Shown: positions 23,601-35,180 of the stretch, piece after piece
How the letters are laid out: every line of letters begins with the position of its first letter
Numbering within the stretch: the first letter of the stretch is position 1
DNA from: Vitellaria paradoxa
Taxonomy: Eukaryota; Streptophyta; Magnoliopsida; Ericales; Sapotaceae
Assembly (NCBI GenBank): GCA_019916065.1
Contig: CM034233.1
Location: 37,674,862-37,738,861 of the forward strand
Reading direction: 5' to 3'
DNA length: 64,000 bases
Position numbers and translations under genes: made by a program
Notes under the pieces: model-generated
The model's database searches: none
The model's input: only the letters and a program-made list of their open reading frames with translations
What the model was told of the DNA's origin: nothing

Positions 23601-24205
23601 CCCTCAGGAAAAGCCTCCTTCAACAAATCTAACAACATGTTGAATGATCGAATGCTCCTTCGATTTAACACCTTTAAATGTAGCAGCTTAACAACAAATG
23701 AAAGTGTTGAGAACTTGGTACAACCAGGGTATAGTTCTTGCTATGCTTCTCTAAACAAATCACAGAAAATGTCTTCATTAGGCATTTGATTGGAAGAAGC
23801 CTCACAACTTTGCAAGTCCACAAATATTCCTTGGCAGATGTCGTGCATTGCTCCTATAATATTGTCTTCTGCTTCTTCTTCTTCTTCTTCTTCTTCTTCT
23901 TCTTCTTCTTCTTCAAATATCATTCTCTCATTATTAACCAACGGATCATCGTCAACATGATCATTACCAATTTTTTCTCCATGGTGTACCCATTTTACGT
24001 AAGTATGCAACATTCCATTCACATACAGGTGATTCTCAACTATTTCCAAACTCAATGATTTCCCTAAGTTGCGACATTTCTGACATGGGCACCTAATTGT
24101 TGAGCTATTAGGAAGATGATCACGTGCAAATTGTAGAAATGACGTAACCCCATTGATATACTTATTGCCAAATCTATGCCATTCATTTATCCAACTTCTA
24201 TTCAT
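20635..24205 (-). pseudogene. TNP2-like transposase gene of CACTA
   Basis: Main CACTA transposase. Domains in order: transposase-associated zinc region at 24205-24050 (start MNRSWINEW, CPCQKCRNL); an acidic linker with a run of 14 Glu (23914-23872); conserved block 23671-23126 (CPECGESRW); Transposase_21 core 23064-22051 (RAAVLWTINDFPAYAYLSGW, HNLDVMHIEKNICDNLLGT); DUF4218-like block 22023-21592 (VHYRWMYPIERYLGTLKGYV); DUF4216-like block about 21340-20898 (RVIMFRCDWFDV) after a probable intron (about 21430-21345); acidic tail to 20635. Damage: TAG/TGA stops after FREA, KIL, VP, LSP and LE, plus a frameshift near 23090. A 5'UTR acceptor (ACTAG) precedes the start. Confidence 0.88.
23872..23914 (-). 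repeat. (GAA)n trinucleotide run encoding poly-Glu
   Basis: On the plus strand TTC repeats; on the minus strand it encodes 14 Glu in the acidic linker of the TNP2-like transposase. Confidence 0.9.
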
Positions 24206-25544
24206 ATTTACTTGCCTAGTCCAAAAAAAAATCATTATTAATATCATAACAAGAAATTTTGTAAAAATAAGAATAAAGCAAAGTTGTTTAACATCAACAA
24301 TTGACAAAATTTTGCAGAAGAAGATTGAATGGATGAATTCAACCTAGAAACTTTAAAAAAAAAAAAAAGATTCTCAAAAAGATTCAAACATTCAGCCATA
24401 TACTTGTTCATGCCACTTTAATGTTAGAAACATTCAAATGCCCCTTTAATGTTAGAACCTTTCCTATGCTATGAATCTATTCATATTGGTCTTTCATGTA
24501 ATTTTTTTTTTTACTCCCCCTTGACAAGTGGATAGTTGGAAAGGACCGCTAATTAACTCAACCAATGTAGGTAAGAGAAACAAAGCAAGGCTTAGCATGG
24601 AATGTGAAATGAAAAGGATAGGTGTAACTAATATTATCAGATCCGTATAATTATAATAACAAGGTATTGTGAGTAAGCAGTGCTGCTAATCTATTTGGGT
24701 GATACTCTAGTGAAACTACAATCAACTTCACGATTAGCCAGAAAAAGACATTAACTACTTTCTTTTGTATCTACCTCAAATTTGGAATCTCATTACCACA
24801 ATTCAACTTTCGGTCACATTCTGTGAACGTAATCAAAGCAATTTTGATACGGGAAAATGTCATGTTTGTAGGGAAAAATAACGATGCAATAATCTGTTTT
24901 AGTCTAAAAATATTAAAGAATACTAAGTATAAATTTGGAAAAATAGAAACTATTTTTGTAAACTAAAATAATAAACTCCCTACCTCTGTGACATGAAATT
25001 GTTTAAATAACAAAATCAAAACTAGAAAAATTAAAACTTCAAAATTAACAAGAAACAAAGTAACGAAAATTATTCCTAACATAATTAAAGAACAGAATAT
25101 CCTCTAAAAATTAAAAAAGCTAAAATTTTTGATGTGATAGGCCTCTAATCATGATCAAAAGTGTGAATCAGGTTTGTCTTCAAAAAAAATATCCAGAATA
25201 GATATATTATAATAATAAAATCGACACCATATTAAAAAATTATGATCAAATCAAAAATCTATCATAACCTCTCCTTTTCAAATATTGTAGAACAATCCAA
25301 CGTGCATCAGATTTGGATTCACAATTTCTTGGAATGTATTATTAATATTTGTTTTCAATTACCAACCAAGGATTAATGCAGCCTTAACAGTACTACAAGA
25401 CAGATCTAGTAGCTAGCTGGGCCTCATAGAGGGTTAGACACACCAAATTAATCAACATTTAACTATTTGCAGTTTCGTCGAGTGTGCTCATGAAATGATT
25501 TTGTTTCTTTTTTTTTTTTTTATAATTTTTGAGCTTGTGATATT
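24206..25544 (-). other. CACTA noncoding DNA upstream of TNP2
   Basis: AT-rich, no gene seen. It continues at 33819 on the far side of the copia insertion and should hold the promoter and 5' UTR of the transposase genes. I see no confident promoter motif. Confidence 0.5.
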
Positions 25545-25549
25545 GATCA

Positions 25550-27022
25550 TGTTGGTTTTTATATCATAGGGTTGAGAAGAATACCTCGAATGGAAGGATG
25601 AACTCTTTAAAATTTTTCTTCTGATGCACAGTGGAAGCACCATCTTTCAGCGATTCAGCCTTCCAAACTATTCTCAAATTATCTCTCTCGATGGATGTGT
25701 GTGGGCACACTTTTCAGATCAATCCGCTAATTGATATATAAAAGATATTTATAAAGAGTGAGATACAGAGTTTGTATCAGAGAATATATCTAACTCTAGA
25801 GATTATCTTTTATCCACTCTCACACATATCTTATCTATATATATCATCTTAATATATATTTAGAAAATATGATATCTTGAGAAAATATCCCAACCATATC
25901 ATCTTATCTAAATATATATATATATTAATTATCTATAATTTATTTCATAAATAAATTATAAATAATTAGCCAATTGGACTTGGCCCATCAAGATAAAATT
26001 GAGCTAACTTGGGGACTGAAGGCCCATGGATTCCTAGCTCCAACTTAAAAGATATTTGGGCCTTGTCATCTCATGACAACCCATTATCTTTTAAATTAAC
26101 CCAGGGCTATTCCACTAAAAACCCTGAGCTGCACTCTAGTAGTCCATGTTGAAATTCATTTAATTAAAATAACTTTTAATAAAATGAATTTTGGTCTTAG
26201 ACCAATAATATCCACTTAATTAACCCTTCATTATAAGCTCGTAATTAAGCAAGGCTAAATGTCGAGCCCCTTAATTACATATTTAACCCTAAGTCACTAT
26301 TTATCTATATTTTGATCAATCTCAATATTTCCATATTTGTAAACAATTTACAAATAAATATTGTTATTCAATAAACAATTTATTGAATAAACTGCGGCCA
26401 CAGATTTAATGATCAAAAAGATAAATAGCTTAGATGAGCGTATTAGAATGGATTCCATCTTGTAAGTATATGTTCCCACGATTCATAATATTAAATCTCC
26501 AAGCTATTGAGGTTTTGACCATTAATAAGATTTCACTCCGTGATAACTCAAATAGACTTAATCTATGAATGTGAGTCCATTACAAACTCAGGATTAAGGT
26601 TTATTAAGTTTATTAAAGCTTATGTAAATTATGATTAAAGATATTTATTAACCAAATCATAATTTACAACAGTCCATGCAATATGTATATCCCATATACA
26701 TACTAACTTTCCTACTCAAAGTCACCACTTTAGTGATTAAGATAAATCACCCAATTAAGAAGTAGAAAAGTTACAGCTTTAACATAATGAAATGCCCGTT
26801 TTATTAATAGCTGTGAATTTACTTTTATTTATAAAACTTGTGATTTAAATCTTTCTGTATTGGCATCTTATGCCCAATACTTAAATCACATACTTTATAA
26901 ATAAGGGGCAATAGTGTATGCTTAAATAAATAAATGTTTTATTTTAACCACAAAAATAAATTAAATGAAAAGTCATTGCAAAAACATGCTTTCAAGGGCA
27001 CCAAACGAAAATAAATCTAACA
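25550..27022 (-). repeat. 3' LTR of the copia element
   Basis: On the minus strand starts TGTTAGATTTATTT (27022) and ends ACCAACA (25550). 1,473 bp. Contains several perfect hairpins (25935-25960, 26336-26395, 26823-26904). Confidence 0.93.
26823..26904. repeat. Long compound hairpin in the copia LTR
   Basis: Three nested perfect arm pairs: TTATTTATAAA/TTTATAAATAA, TGTGATTTAA/TTAAATCACA and GTATTGG/CCAATAC, 28 pairs in about 80 nt. Same structure in the other two LTR copies (about 33612-33693 and 62460-62541). Confidence 0.8.
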
Positions 27023-27037
27023 ATCTCCCACTTGCCC
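27023..27037 (-). other. Polypurine tract of the copia element
   Basis: On the minus strand GGGCAAGTGGGAGAT directly before the 3' LTR start. Confidence 0.8.
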
Positions 27038-27085
27038 TAAAGCATGTTAGGCATATGACGAAAACCCATATCATAAATATGATAA

Positions 27086-27397
27086 TCAAAGCTCTTTAAC
27101 TGCTAGGGTCTTTGTGAATGGATCTACTAGATTCTCTGCGGAAGCAATCTTGGATACAATCACTTCACCCTTCTGAAAGTCAAAATCTGTTTGCCCAATG
27201 GGTACTAGATTTTCATTAGAATACACAAGCATATAATCTCTTGTTCTCCAAAGATACTTAAGTATATGCTTTACTGTAACCCAATGTTCTAGCCTTGGAT
27301 TAAACTGGTATCTATTGACCATTCCTACTGCATAGCAAATATCTGGTCTAGTGCATAGCATACCTTTGTGCCAACTATTTGCATCCACATCATTCAT
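27086..27397 (-). pseudogene. Copia RT/RNase H remnant created by internal deletions
   Basis: A 103-codon reading that joins the N-terminal edge of RT (MNDVDANSWHK) directly to the end of the RT domain (MLCTRPDICYAVGMVNRY), then to the pol C-terminus (ASAENLVDPFTKTLAVKEL). The first join falls at residues 11/12 and removes the YVDD-containing RT core. The second, at about residues 75/76 (DFQ|KGE), removes the RNase H catalytic part. Both joins keep the frame. Non-functional as an enzyme. Confidence 0.8.
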
Positions 27398-28335
27398 TGC
27401 TTCATCATAACTAGTGGGATCTGATTCATGTTCATCAGAAACTGCCTAATAAGACTCTCCAATTAACATGTATCTAGATGGACGTCTAATTGTCCTCCCA
27501 CTATGATGGAGCATCGGTGATTGATGTTCTGCAACTAGCTCAGGTTAATTAACAAACTCTAGATTAGGAATAGATTCATTAATCAGACTGAGAATAGCAT
27601 TAGTATTGTTAGATAATTCTTCGAGAACTATCTTACTCCTAGGTTTGAAATCTCTCATATAGTCTTCCTCAAGAAAAGTAACATTTGTGCTAACAAATAC
27701 TTTCTTTTCTTTAAGACTATAAAAGTGACTTCCTCTAGTTCCTTTAGGATATCCTATAAATAGGCAAACTTCAGTCCTAGGTTCCATTTTATCCGCCTTT
27801 CCCTTCAGCACATGTACTGGAGAACCCCAAATGTGTATATGGCATAAACTAGGTTATTACCATTCCACAATTGTAACGGTTTATTGGGAATAGACTTAGA
27901 TGGAACCAAGTTTAGAAGATACATGGTTGTTTCTAAGGCATAACCCCAAAATGAGATGGACAGAGTTGAATAACTCAACATTCACCTCACCATATCAAGC
28001 AGAGTTCTGTTTCTCCTTTCTGCTACACCATTTTGCTGTGGAGTTCCTGGTGCGGCTAATTGAGAAACTATCCTATTATCTGATAAGTAGTCCCTAAACT
28101 CATTGAGGAGGTAATCGCCACCTCAATCAAATCGAAGTGTCTTTATGTGTTTCTCTAATTGCTTTTCCGCTTCCGCCTGAAAGACTCTGAATTTTTCAAA
28201 AGCTTCAGACTTAGGGTGCATTAGGTACACATAACCATACCTTGAATAATCATCAACAAATGTGATGAAATATTCAAAACCCTCTCTTGCTTGAGTGATC
28301 ATGGGTCCACATACATCAGAATGCACTAATTCCAA
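27398..28335 (-). pseudogene. Integrase and linker remnant of copia pol
   Basis: Reads from MELVHSDVCGPM (28335, first catalytic Asp) through ITFVDDYSRYGYVYLMHPKS, then across a stop to PGTPQQNGVAERRNRTLLDM (about 28060-28000) with the catalytic Glu. Further pieces continue to 27545 in shifted frames (LKGKADKMEPRTEVCLFIGY). The GAG-pre-integrase/zinc part upstream is degraded (28336-28500). Multiple stops; dead. Confidence 0.82.
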
Positions 28336-28737
28336 CGGTTCTGTGACTCTATTGCCTTTAGCATTAAAAAGTCATTCGGTCATTTTACCTTCTAGATAGG
28401 ATTCGCACACTGGTATTGTTTCAATAACCAGTGAATCCAAAGGTCCACTCTTAACTAGTCTTTGGATCCTATCTAGTTTTATATGACCCAAGTGTAAGTG
28501 CCACAGATATGTTTTATTAGTTTTGGGATAGCTTGATTCTCTTATGGTAATTAGTTTCGTTATTCAATTATATGTTATGCAGTGAGTTTATTTTAGGATG
28601 CAAACAGTATAAAATTGTCAATCATTGTACTAGAACAAATAAACGTTTTATCCCTTTTTGATTACTACGGTAGAATAAAAAAAACTGAATATCCACGAAT
28701 ATTCAAACCACTAACCAAAATCAAATTACATCTAAGT

Positions 28738-29835
28738 CTAGGTACAAATAAACAAATCTCTAAAACTAAAGTTTTGAATGCATAAAAATAAAGTAATGAC
28801 TCCCACTACTCTGACTGCAACCATTGCACCAGTTCCCAATTGAAGACTAACTTCTGTATCATTAAGTTCCCTGGTTTCCTGGAACACCTGCAATGAATTG
28901 CAAATATGATTAGTGGCTCTAGAATCTACTATCCAGGAATCCGTAGAATCAACCACTAAACAAATTTTAATGACGAGAATGTTACTTGAGGATCCAACTT
29001 TCCCCTTGGCCTTGGCCTGTGCAGACTTTACCAAATATACTGGGCAGTTCCTCTTCCAATGCCCCTTCTGCCCACAATGGAAACACTTTCCCTTGGGCTT
29101 CTCTTCCTTTAGCTGATTTTGTGCCTCCTCTAACTTAGCTGCTTTCTTAGGTTTGTTCTTCTTCTTCTTAATTTCCTTTCCTTTAGGATTGGGATTAAGA
29201 GAAGAAGATGCCCCATGAGTTAGATAAACACTCGATGCAGGCTTTAGAATTGATTCTGCTGCCTTCAGCTCATTCATCAACTCAGTCAATGAGCAATCTC
29301 TTTTGCTCATTGTGTAGTTGAGCTTAAATGGCTTAAAGGAGGAAGCTAGGGTGGCTAGAACCATATCTATTTGCTCCTCAGCATTATATGTTCCACCCAA
29401 TTCCTCCATTTGCCGAAACAGTGCAATCATTTTTAACATATGATCCTGCACTGGAGTACCTTCGACTTGGCGAGTGTTCATTATCTTACTGATGACAGCC
29501 AACCTCTGAGTCCTGTCCTTTTCAACGAACATCTCAGAAAGGCTTAACATCATGTCAACAGCAGTGGGCATCATCTCATGCTGTTTAGACAAGTCACTTG
29601 ATATGGAAGCCAGAATGTAACATCTTGCCATATCATTAGACTTTACCCACCTCTTGTAAGCATCTTGCTAAGTTTAAGGGGCATTTAAATCAGGTTTAGG
29701 AGGGCATGGTTCAGTCAAAACAAAACTGTGCTCTTCCGCAGTTAAGACAATATTCAAATTCCTTTTCCAGTCCGTATAATTAGGTCCAGTTAATTTATTC
29801 TGACTTAAAAGAGCAGCTAGTGGGCTGAAAGACAT
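28738..29835 (-). pseudogene. Copia gag-protease pseudogene
   Basis: The start is MSFSPLAALLSQNKLTGPN at 29835. Two stops near 29673-29665 (APLT region) interrupt it, then the same frame runs from 29631 for 297 codons. The gag core has MMLSLSEMFVEKDRTQRLA and VQDHMLKMIALFRQMEELG, then a Lys-rich stretch, a CX2CX4HX4C knuckle CFHCGQKGHWKRNC (residues 183-196) and the protease site WIVDSRATNHIC. The active-site Gly of DSG is Arg (D236-S-R), so the protease is presumably inactive. Confidence 0.87.
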
Positions 29836-32330
29836 TTCTCTGAAGAAAACAAATAAATTTAAATAAGCATACATTTTTGAAACATAAAACTTTTACATAA
29901 TAAAATGCATAAAAAATATATATGCATAAGTAGAACTCTATAACTACTTTATCATGCATCGGTAATCTAATTCCGTTTTAAATATGCCTCCGTAGGGTGG
30001 TCATATTTGCCACTAATTAGACAAGTCCACTTATTTATTATTATTTTAATTAGATATCTCATATCTAAATAATAATAAATTACCGATATTTTTAGCCTCT
30101 TAGAATTAATTTAATAAGAACTCCGTAGGGAGGATATTAAATATTCTAAGTTAAGTGTATAACCACTGTTTCAATTTTTCATATTTTCCAAATAAAAGAG
30201 CTACCGTAGGGCAGTCAATTCTATTTAGTAATATTCAAACTTTTATCCTTTAAGGAAATCCTATCCAGTAACCAATACCGATTAATATCCTCTGTAGGGA
30301 GCTCACAAGATTTGAGACAAGATATTAATCTATCTTACTATAGGATTAACAATGGAGGCTATAGGTTTTATGTCTAAAACCCTCTCCCACTCAATTTTTA
30401 TAACTTCGAGTTTTTAAGAAAATCCTATCCAGTAATCAATACCAATTAATATCCTCCGTAGGGGGCTCACAAGATTTGAGACAAGATATTAATCTATCTT
30501 ACTATAGGATTAACAGTAGAGACCGTGGATTTTATATCTAAAACCCTCTCCCACTCAATTTTTTATAACTTAGAGTTTTTAATTTTGTTAATTTAATATT
30601 TTAAGAAAAATATTAATTGACATTCTAACCATTAATATCTAATTTTATAAAATAAAATAATTAATTGGTTATGTCAATATAAAATTAACAAAATTAAATA
30701 AATGATATTAACCTTATTCTAATCTCATTAGAATATAAATATCATAAAAATTAAACAAAAATATTATCTATATCCTAATCACATTAGAATATAAACATTT
30801 TCTAATTTAAATAAATGACATTAACTCTATTCTAATCACATTAGAATATTAATATCATAAAACATTAATTATGCATGAACATGTGATGTGACATCCCTGA
30901 AATCTATATGACATGTTATCAAACAAACATTCATAATAGATAACCAAATTAATAAATAACCCTTAATTCACAGTTTTCCTAGAAAATTAATTGACAAAAA
31001 AAAAATTAATCTATTCTTCTTACAGTCAATGTCCATCTTCTGATGCTTCCTCTTAGCATTTGGAATTTTGAGTTGATTTGGGTCGAGGGTATTTTGATAT
31101 TTCTCAAAATTTCATAAACTATCTTTATAAGTGTAAAAACTTGTGGGCTGAAAAAGTTTGCCCAGCAACTTTTAAAAGAATTTTAAAGTTTAATATTTTG
31201 AGAAATTTCGTTTCACCCCAGTTCACTTTAAAACTTTTCAATCAAGCCCAAAGATAAAGCTTTTAGAAAAATTTTTAAACAACCCGAGGGATTTATAAAA
31301 GCATTCAAAATTACCCTCTTCCAAATTCAATCTCCTGTACAACACTGTAAGGCTCCCTTGAGATCAATCCACGGCAAATTTGAGATCAATCCACTGTGAA
31401 TCTGGCAAAAAATGCCTCACGCAGTGCTTCTCCGGCAAGAATCAAGCCGAAAGCACCCATAAAAATTGGATTACTCCAGTTGCCGATTCATCGCGAGTTC
31501 TCGCTTGCTGGCGCAAGCTTGCGCCTGCCACTGCGAGCTCCCGCCGCCGGCGCAGTCAAAATCCGGCAAACAACCCACACGCGGTCCCCGCACCCATCGC
31601 AGGCCGCCGGCTCAACCGTGGGTTCCCGTTGCCGGCGCCTGTCTTCTTGCTGGTGCACCCCGCAGTTGTTGCAGTGGCTCCATTGCTGCCACCTGCGAGG
31701 CCGAAGTTGCCGCCATCCCGCCGCTGTGCTGTTTCTGGATCTCCTTGCTGCAGGTTGGTTTCTTCCAAACACCCATTCCTACAACAGATCCGTGAGGCCA
31801 AAACCGCGTTCTTCTCCCAAGAAGCTGCGAGTCACTGGCTGTCAAAACAACAGCTGTGCCAAAATCGCAGGTTGCTGGTTTCCAAAAACGCTGGCACCTG
31901 CAGCGCCCATATCAATTTTTTTTTTTTAATTCGGCTCTACCAGATTTCCGTGTGAGGCCAGCCTTGCGCTGTGTGCTCAACACTTCAGGCCGCGGGCTGC
32001 TTAAAACGATGGTGGTTCTCTGGTTTTTCTTGATCTGTCCACATGGTTTCCGATTCCAATGAACTGAGTCTCCAAAAATTTTTACTCGATAATACAGATA
32101 AAAAAAATTTACAGACTCGAAAACAAACAATTACAGCGGATTACAGATCTGAAAAAAATAAAGTCAGGAGGGAAAACATGGTTCTAAAAATTAACCACCC
32201 CTCCTGTTACACATTTGGAAACAAATAAATCTCTACTGTGAATTAAGGGTTTATTCAATCACACAAAAGAGAAAAATAAATTGATGCCACATCTATGCAT
32301 AATTAAAACTATACTATAAATTCAACAAAA
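29836..32330 (-). other. Long leader of the copia element
   Basis: About 2.5 kb between PBS and gag without a convincing gene. It holds a two-copy 164-bp tandem repeat (about 30253-30580) with CGTAGGG motifs, a threefold ATTCTAATCACATTAGAAT-like palindrome (about 30715-30855), and a sharply GC-rich block (about 31420-31900) in otherwise AT-rich DNA. Overlapping ORFs of up to 191 codons in the GC-rich block are open in several frames on both strands and are better explained by its composition. Confidence 0.65.
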
Positions 32331-32342
32331 GCTCTGATACCA
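32331..32342 (-). other. Primer-binding site of the copia element
   Basis: TGGTATCAGAGC on the minus strand, two bases after the 5' LTR end. Matches the initiator-Met tRNA type used by most plant copia elements. Confidence 0.9.
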
Positions 32343-32344
32343 AT

Positions 32345-33813
32345 TATTAGTTTTTATAGCATAGGGTTAAGAAGAATATCTCGAATGGAATGATGAACTC
32401 TTTAAAATTTTTCTTCTAATGCACAGCGGAAGCACCTTCTTTCAGCGATTCAGCCTTCCAAATTATTCTCAAATTATCTCTCTCGATGGATGTGTGTGGG
32501 CACACTTTCCAGATCAATCCGCTAATTGATATATAAAAGATATTTATAAAGAGTGAGATATAGAGTTTGTATCAGAGAAGATCTCTAACTCTAGAGATTA
32601 TCTCTTATCCACTCTCACACATATCTTATCTATATATATCATCTTAATATATATTTAGAAGATATGGTATCTTGAGAAAATCTCCCAACCATATCATCTT
32701 ATCTAAATATATATATTAATTATCTATAATTTATTTCATAAATAAATTATAAATAATTAGCCAATTGGACTTGGCCCATCAAGATAAAATTGAGCTAACT
32801 TGGGGACTGAAGGCCCATGGATTCCTAGCTCTAACTTAAAAGATATTTGGGCATTGTCATCTCATGACAACCCATTATCTTTTAAATTAACCCAGGGCTA
32901 TTCCACTAAAAACCTTGAGCTACACTCTAGTAGTCCATGTTGAAATTCATTTAATTAAAACAACTTTTAATAAAATGAATTTTGGTCTTAGACCAATAAT
33001 ATCCACTTAATTAACCCTTCATTATAAGCTCGTAATTAAGCTAGGCTAAATCTCGAGCCCCTTAATTACATATCTAACCCTAAGTCACTATTTATCTATA
33101 TTTTAATCATTCTCAATATTTCCATATTTGTAAACAATTTACAAATAATTATTGTTATTCAATAAACAATTTATTGAATAAACTGCGACCACAGATTTAA
33201 TTATCAAAAAGATAAATAGCTTAGGTGAGCGTATCAGAATGGATTCCATGTTGTAAGTATATGTTCCCACGATTCATAATATTAAATCTCCAAGTTATCG
33301 AGGTTTTGACCATTAATAAGATCTCACTCCGTGATAACTCAAATAGACTTAATATATGAATGTGAGTCCATTACAAACTCAGGATTAAGGTTTATTAAGT
33401 TTATTAAAACTTATGTAAATTATGATTAAAGACATTTATTAACCAAATCATAATTTACAACAGTCCATTCAATATGTATATCCCATATACATACTAACTT
33501 TCCTACTCAAAGTCACCACTTTAATGATCAAGATAAATCACCCAATTAAGAAGTAGAAAAGTTACAGCTTTAACATAATGAAATGCCCGTTTTATTAATA
33601 GCTGTGAATTTACTTTTATTTATAAAACTTGTGATTTAAATCTTTCTGTATTGGCATCTTATGCCCAATACTTAGATCACATACTTTATAAATAAGGGGC
33701 AATAGTGTATGCTTAAATAAATAAATGTTTTATTTTAACCACAAAAATAAATTAAATGAAAAGTCATTACAAAAACATGCTTTCAAGGGCACCAAAGGAA
33801 AATAAATCTAACA
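32345..33813 (-). repeat. 5' LTR of the copia element
   Basis: 1,469 bp, near-identical to 25550-27022. Its inner terminus reads TATTAG on the plus strand instead of TGTTGG, so the canonical TG...CA end has mutated since insertion. Confidence 0.92.
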
Positions 33814-33818
33814 GATCA

Positions 33819-34894
33819 AACTCCAATCATACCATTTTTTCCTTTTTTTTTAACATTTCAGTTCCACCGACAGAACCAAACTCCCCCCCCCCAAACCTTT
33901 TTTTTATGGAATATCAGAAAAGACCTAATTATTCTTAATCGAGTTAATATCAACAACCCCTACAAACCATAATTAATGTTAACAGTAAGAAAATAACAAA
34001 ATGATAAGCTATTGAAAAGGTAAGAATGGTTAAATATATTGGGGAAGAAATTACATATATATGTATACACTTAGTTAATCCAATGTTCTCAATATTTTAT
34101 GTTGTTAGTAACAATATAATCCCATGTAAACCCCCTTTAATATGTATATATATATATATATCTTACTGTATTTGAACTATAAACTCTGTCAATGAATAAA
34201 ATTGGTACAAAAGCTTCTTATTTTCATCTCAATCACCCAACACTTTTAGTTCATGTTTCATTGTTTGAGAAAGCTATTTAATAACAACTATGTCTAATCC
34301 CCAAACATCTCTATTTTAGGTAATATATACTCCCTCTGTAAACGTTACACCTCTAACGCCCATGAAATTGATATAAATTAATTTAATTTAAAAAAATAAT
34401 TATTATGCCAAAATAATAATAATAAATAAATAAATAAAAATAAAAAGCTTGCTTTCGGATCATGTAATTAAGTGTCTTTCTTAGGACATGGATTATGACT
34501 CCCAACATAATCGACATCCTGAACACTGGACATAAACATGTCCAGCTATGACGCCACTAACTACCAGGATAGGAATATTTGATCCCAAGAAGGGTTTCTC
34601 ATGCAAGGGAAAAACAAGAAAATTTTGTGATGAAGAAGCTAGAACACGATTCTAGATCAAAGAGAAATCTGCATCTAAAGAAAGGTATGAAAAAAATTAT
34701 AGAACACAAAAACTCAGTAAAAAAAAATTAATTACTGGGAATTCAATAATACCACATAAATCTAAATGAGAACAACATATACATAGGTTCAAGCTAAAAC
34801 CAATTATTACCATTAATTAGAAAGAAAAATCAGAGCAGTTCTATGAACGCTTGTGAAAAAGACTCTACTTCTTTCTCCGAGACAGGGAATTGAA
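33819..34894. other. CACTA noncoding DNA right of the copia insertion
   Basis: AT-rich; contains a (TA)n run at 34145-34161 and poly-pyrimidine patches. No gene seen. The last 60-80 bases may be the 5' UTR of the captured exon that follows. Confidence 0.5.
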
Positions 34895-35000
34895 ATGGAG
34901 GAGGCGAAGAAAAAATCATCGCAGTGGTGGTGGTTTGACAACCACAAGAACGACGATAGCACCACAAGACGCTCTCCATGGCTCAAATCCACCCTTGCCG
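34895..35000 (+). pseudogene. Captured host exon: NETWORKED/KIP1-like (NAB domain) N-terminus
   Basis: An ATG at 34895 starts MEEAKKKSSQWWWFDNHKND and continues to SPWLKSTLA, followed by a consensus donor CCG|GTAACA at 35000/35001. The WWWFDNH... SPWL.STL pattern is the start of the NAB actin-binding domain of NET3/KIP1-like plant proteins, which join actin filaments to membranes. The rest of the domain, which would lie in exon 2, is absent. Codon use and GC content differ from the AT-rich CACTA DNA around it, and the exon is on the strand opposite the transposase genes. I infer gene capture by the transposon. The match is from memory; only about 35 residues are available. Confidence 0.62.
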
Positions 35001-35012
35001 GTAACAAACTAG

Positions 35013-35014
35013 TT

Positions 35015-35045
<31 letters not shown>

Positions 35046-35048
35046 TTT
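35013..35048. repeat. (TTTA)n microsatellite
   Basis: About nine tandem TTTA units just after the donor site of the captured exon. Confidence 0.9.
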
Positions 35049-35180
35049 CTTGTTTCTTATATTCGGAGATCGGCCTTTGAAATTCATAAAATTATTATTA
35101 TTATTATTATTAGAACACATTCTAATAACTAAACCAAAGTTCATATACCGCATTAATCTTTACCAGAAATTAACAATAAA

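Larger units (their letters stand above)
25550..33813 (-). mobile_element. Ty1/copia retrotransposon, internally deleted
   Basis: 8,264-bp element on the minus strand with two near-identical LTRs (25550-27022 and 32345-33813) and a perfect 5-bp TSD GATCA (25545-25549 and 33814-33818). The PBS is TGGTATCAGAGC (iMet type, 32342-32331) and the polypurine tract lies at 27037-27023. Gag, protease and part of integrase are recognisable, but the RT core and most of RNase H are deleted, so it could not move by itself. Long leader of about 2.5 kb. Inserted into noncoding CACTA DNA. The gag wording is Tork/Ikeros-like from memory; lineage not certain. Confidence 0.93.

Noticed and set aside
31380..31955. 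191-codon plus-strand ORF as a host or viral gene
   Set aside because: Open in several frames on both strands because of GC-rich composition; antisense to a copia leader; no recognisable domain.
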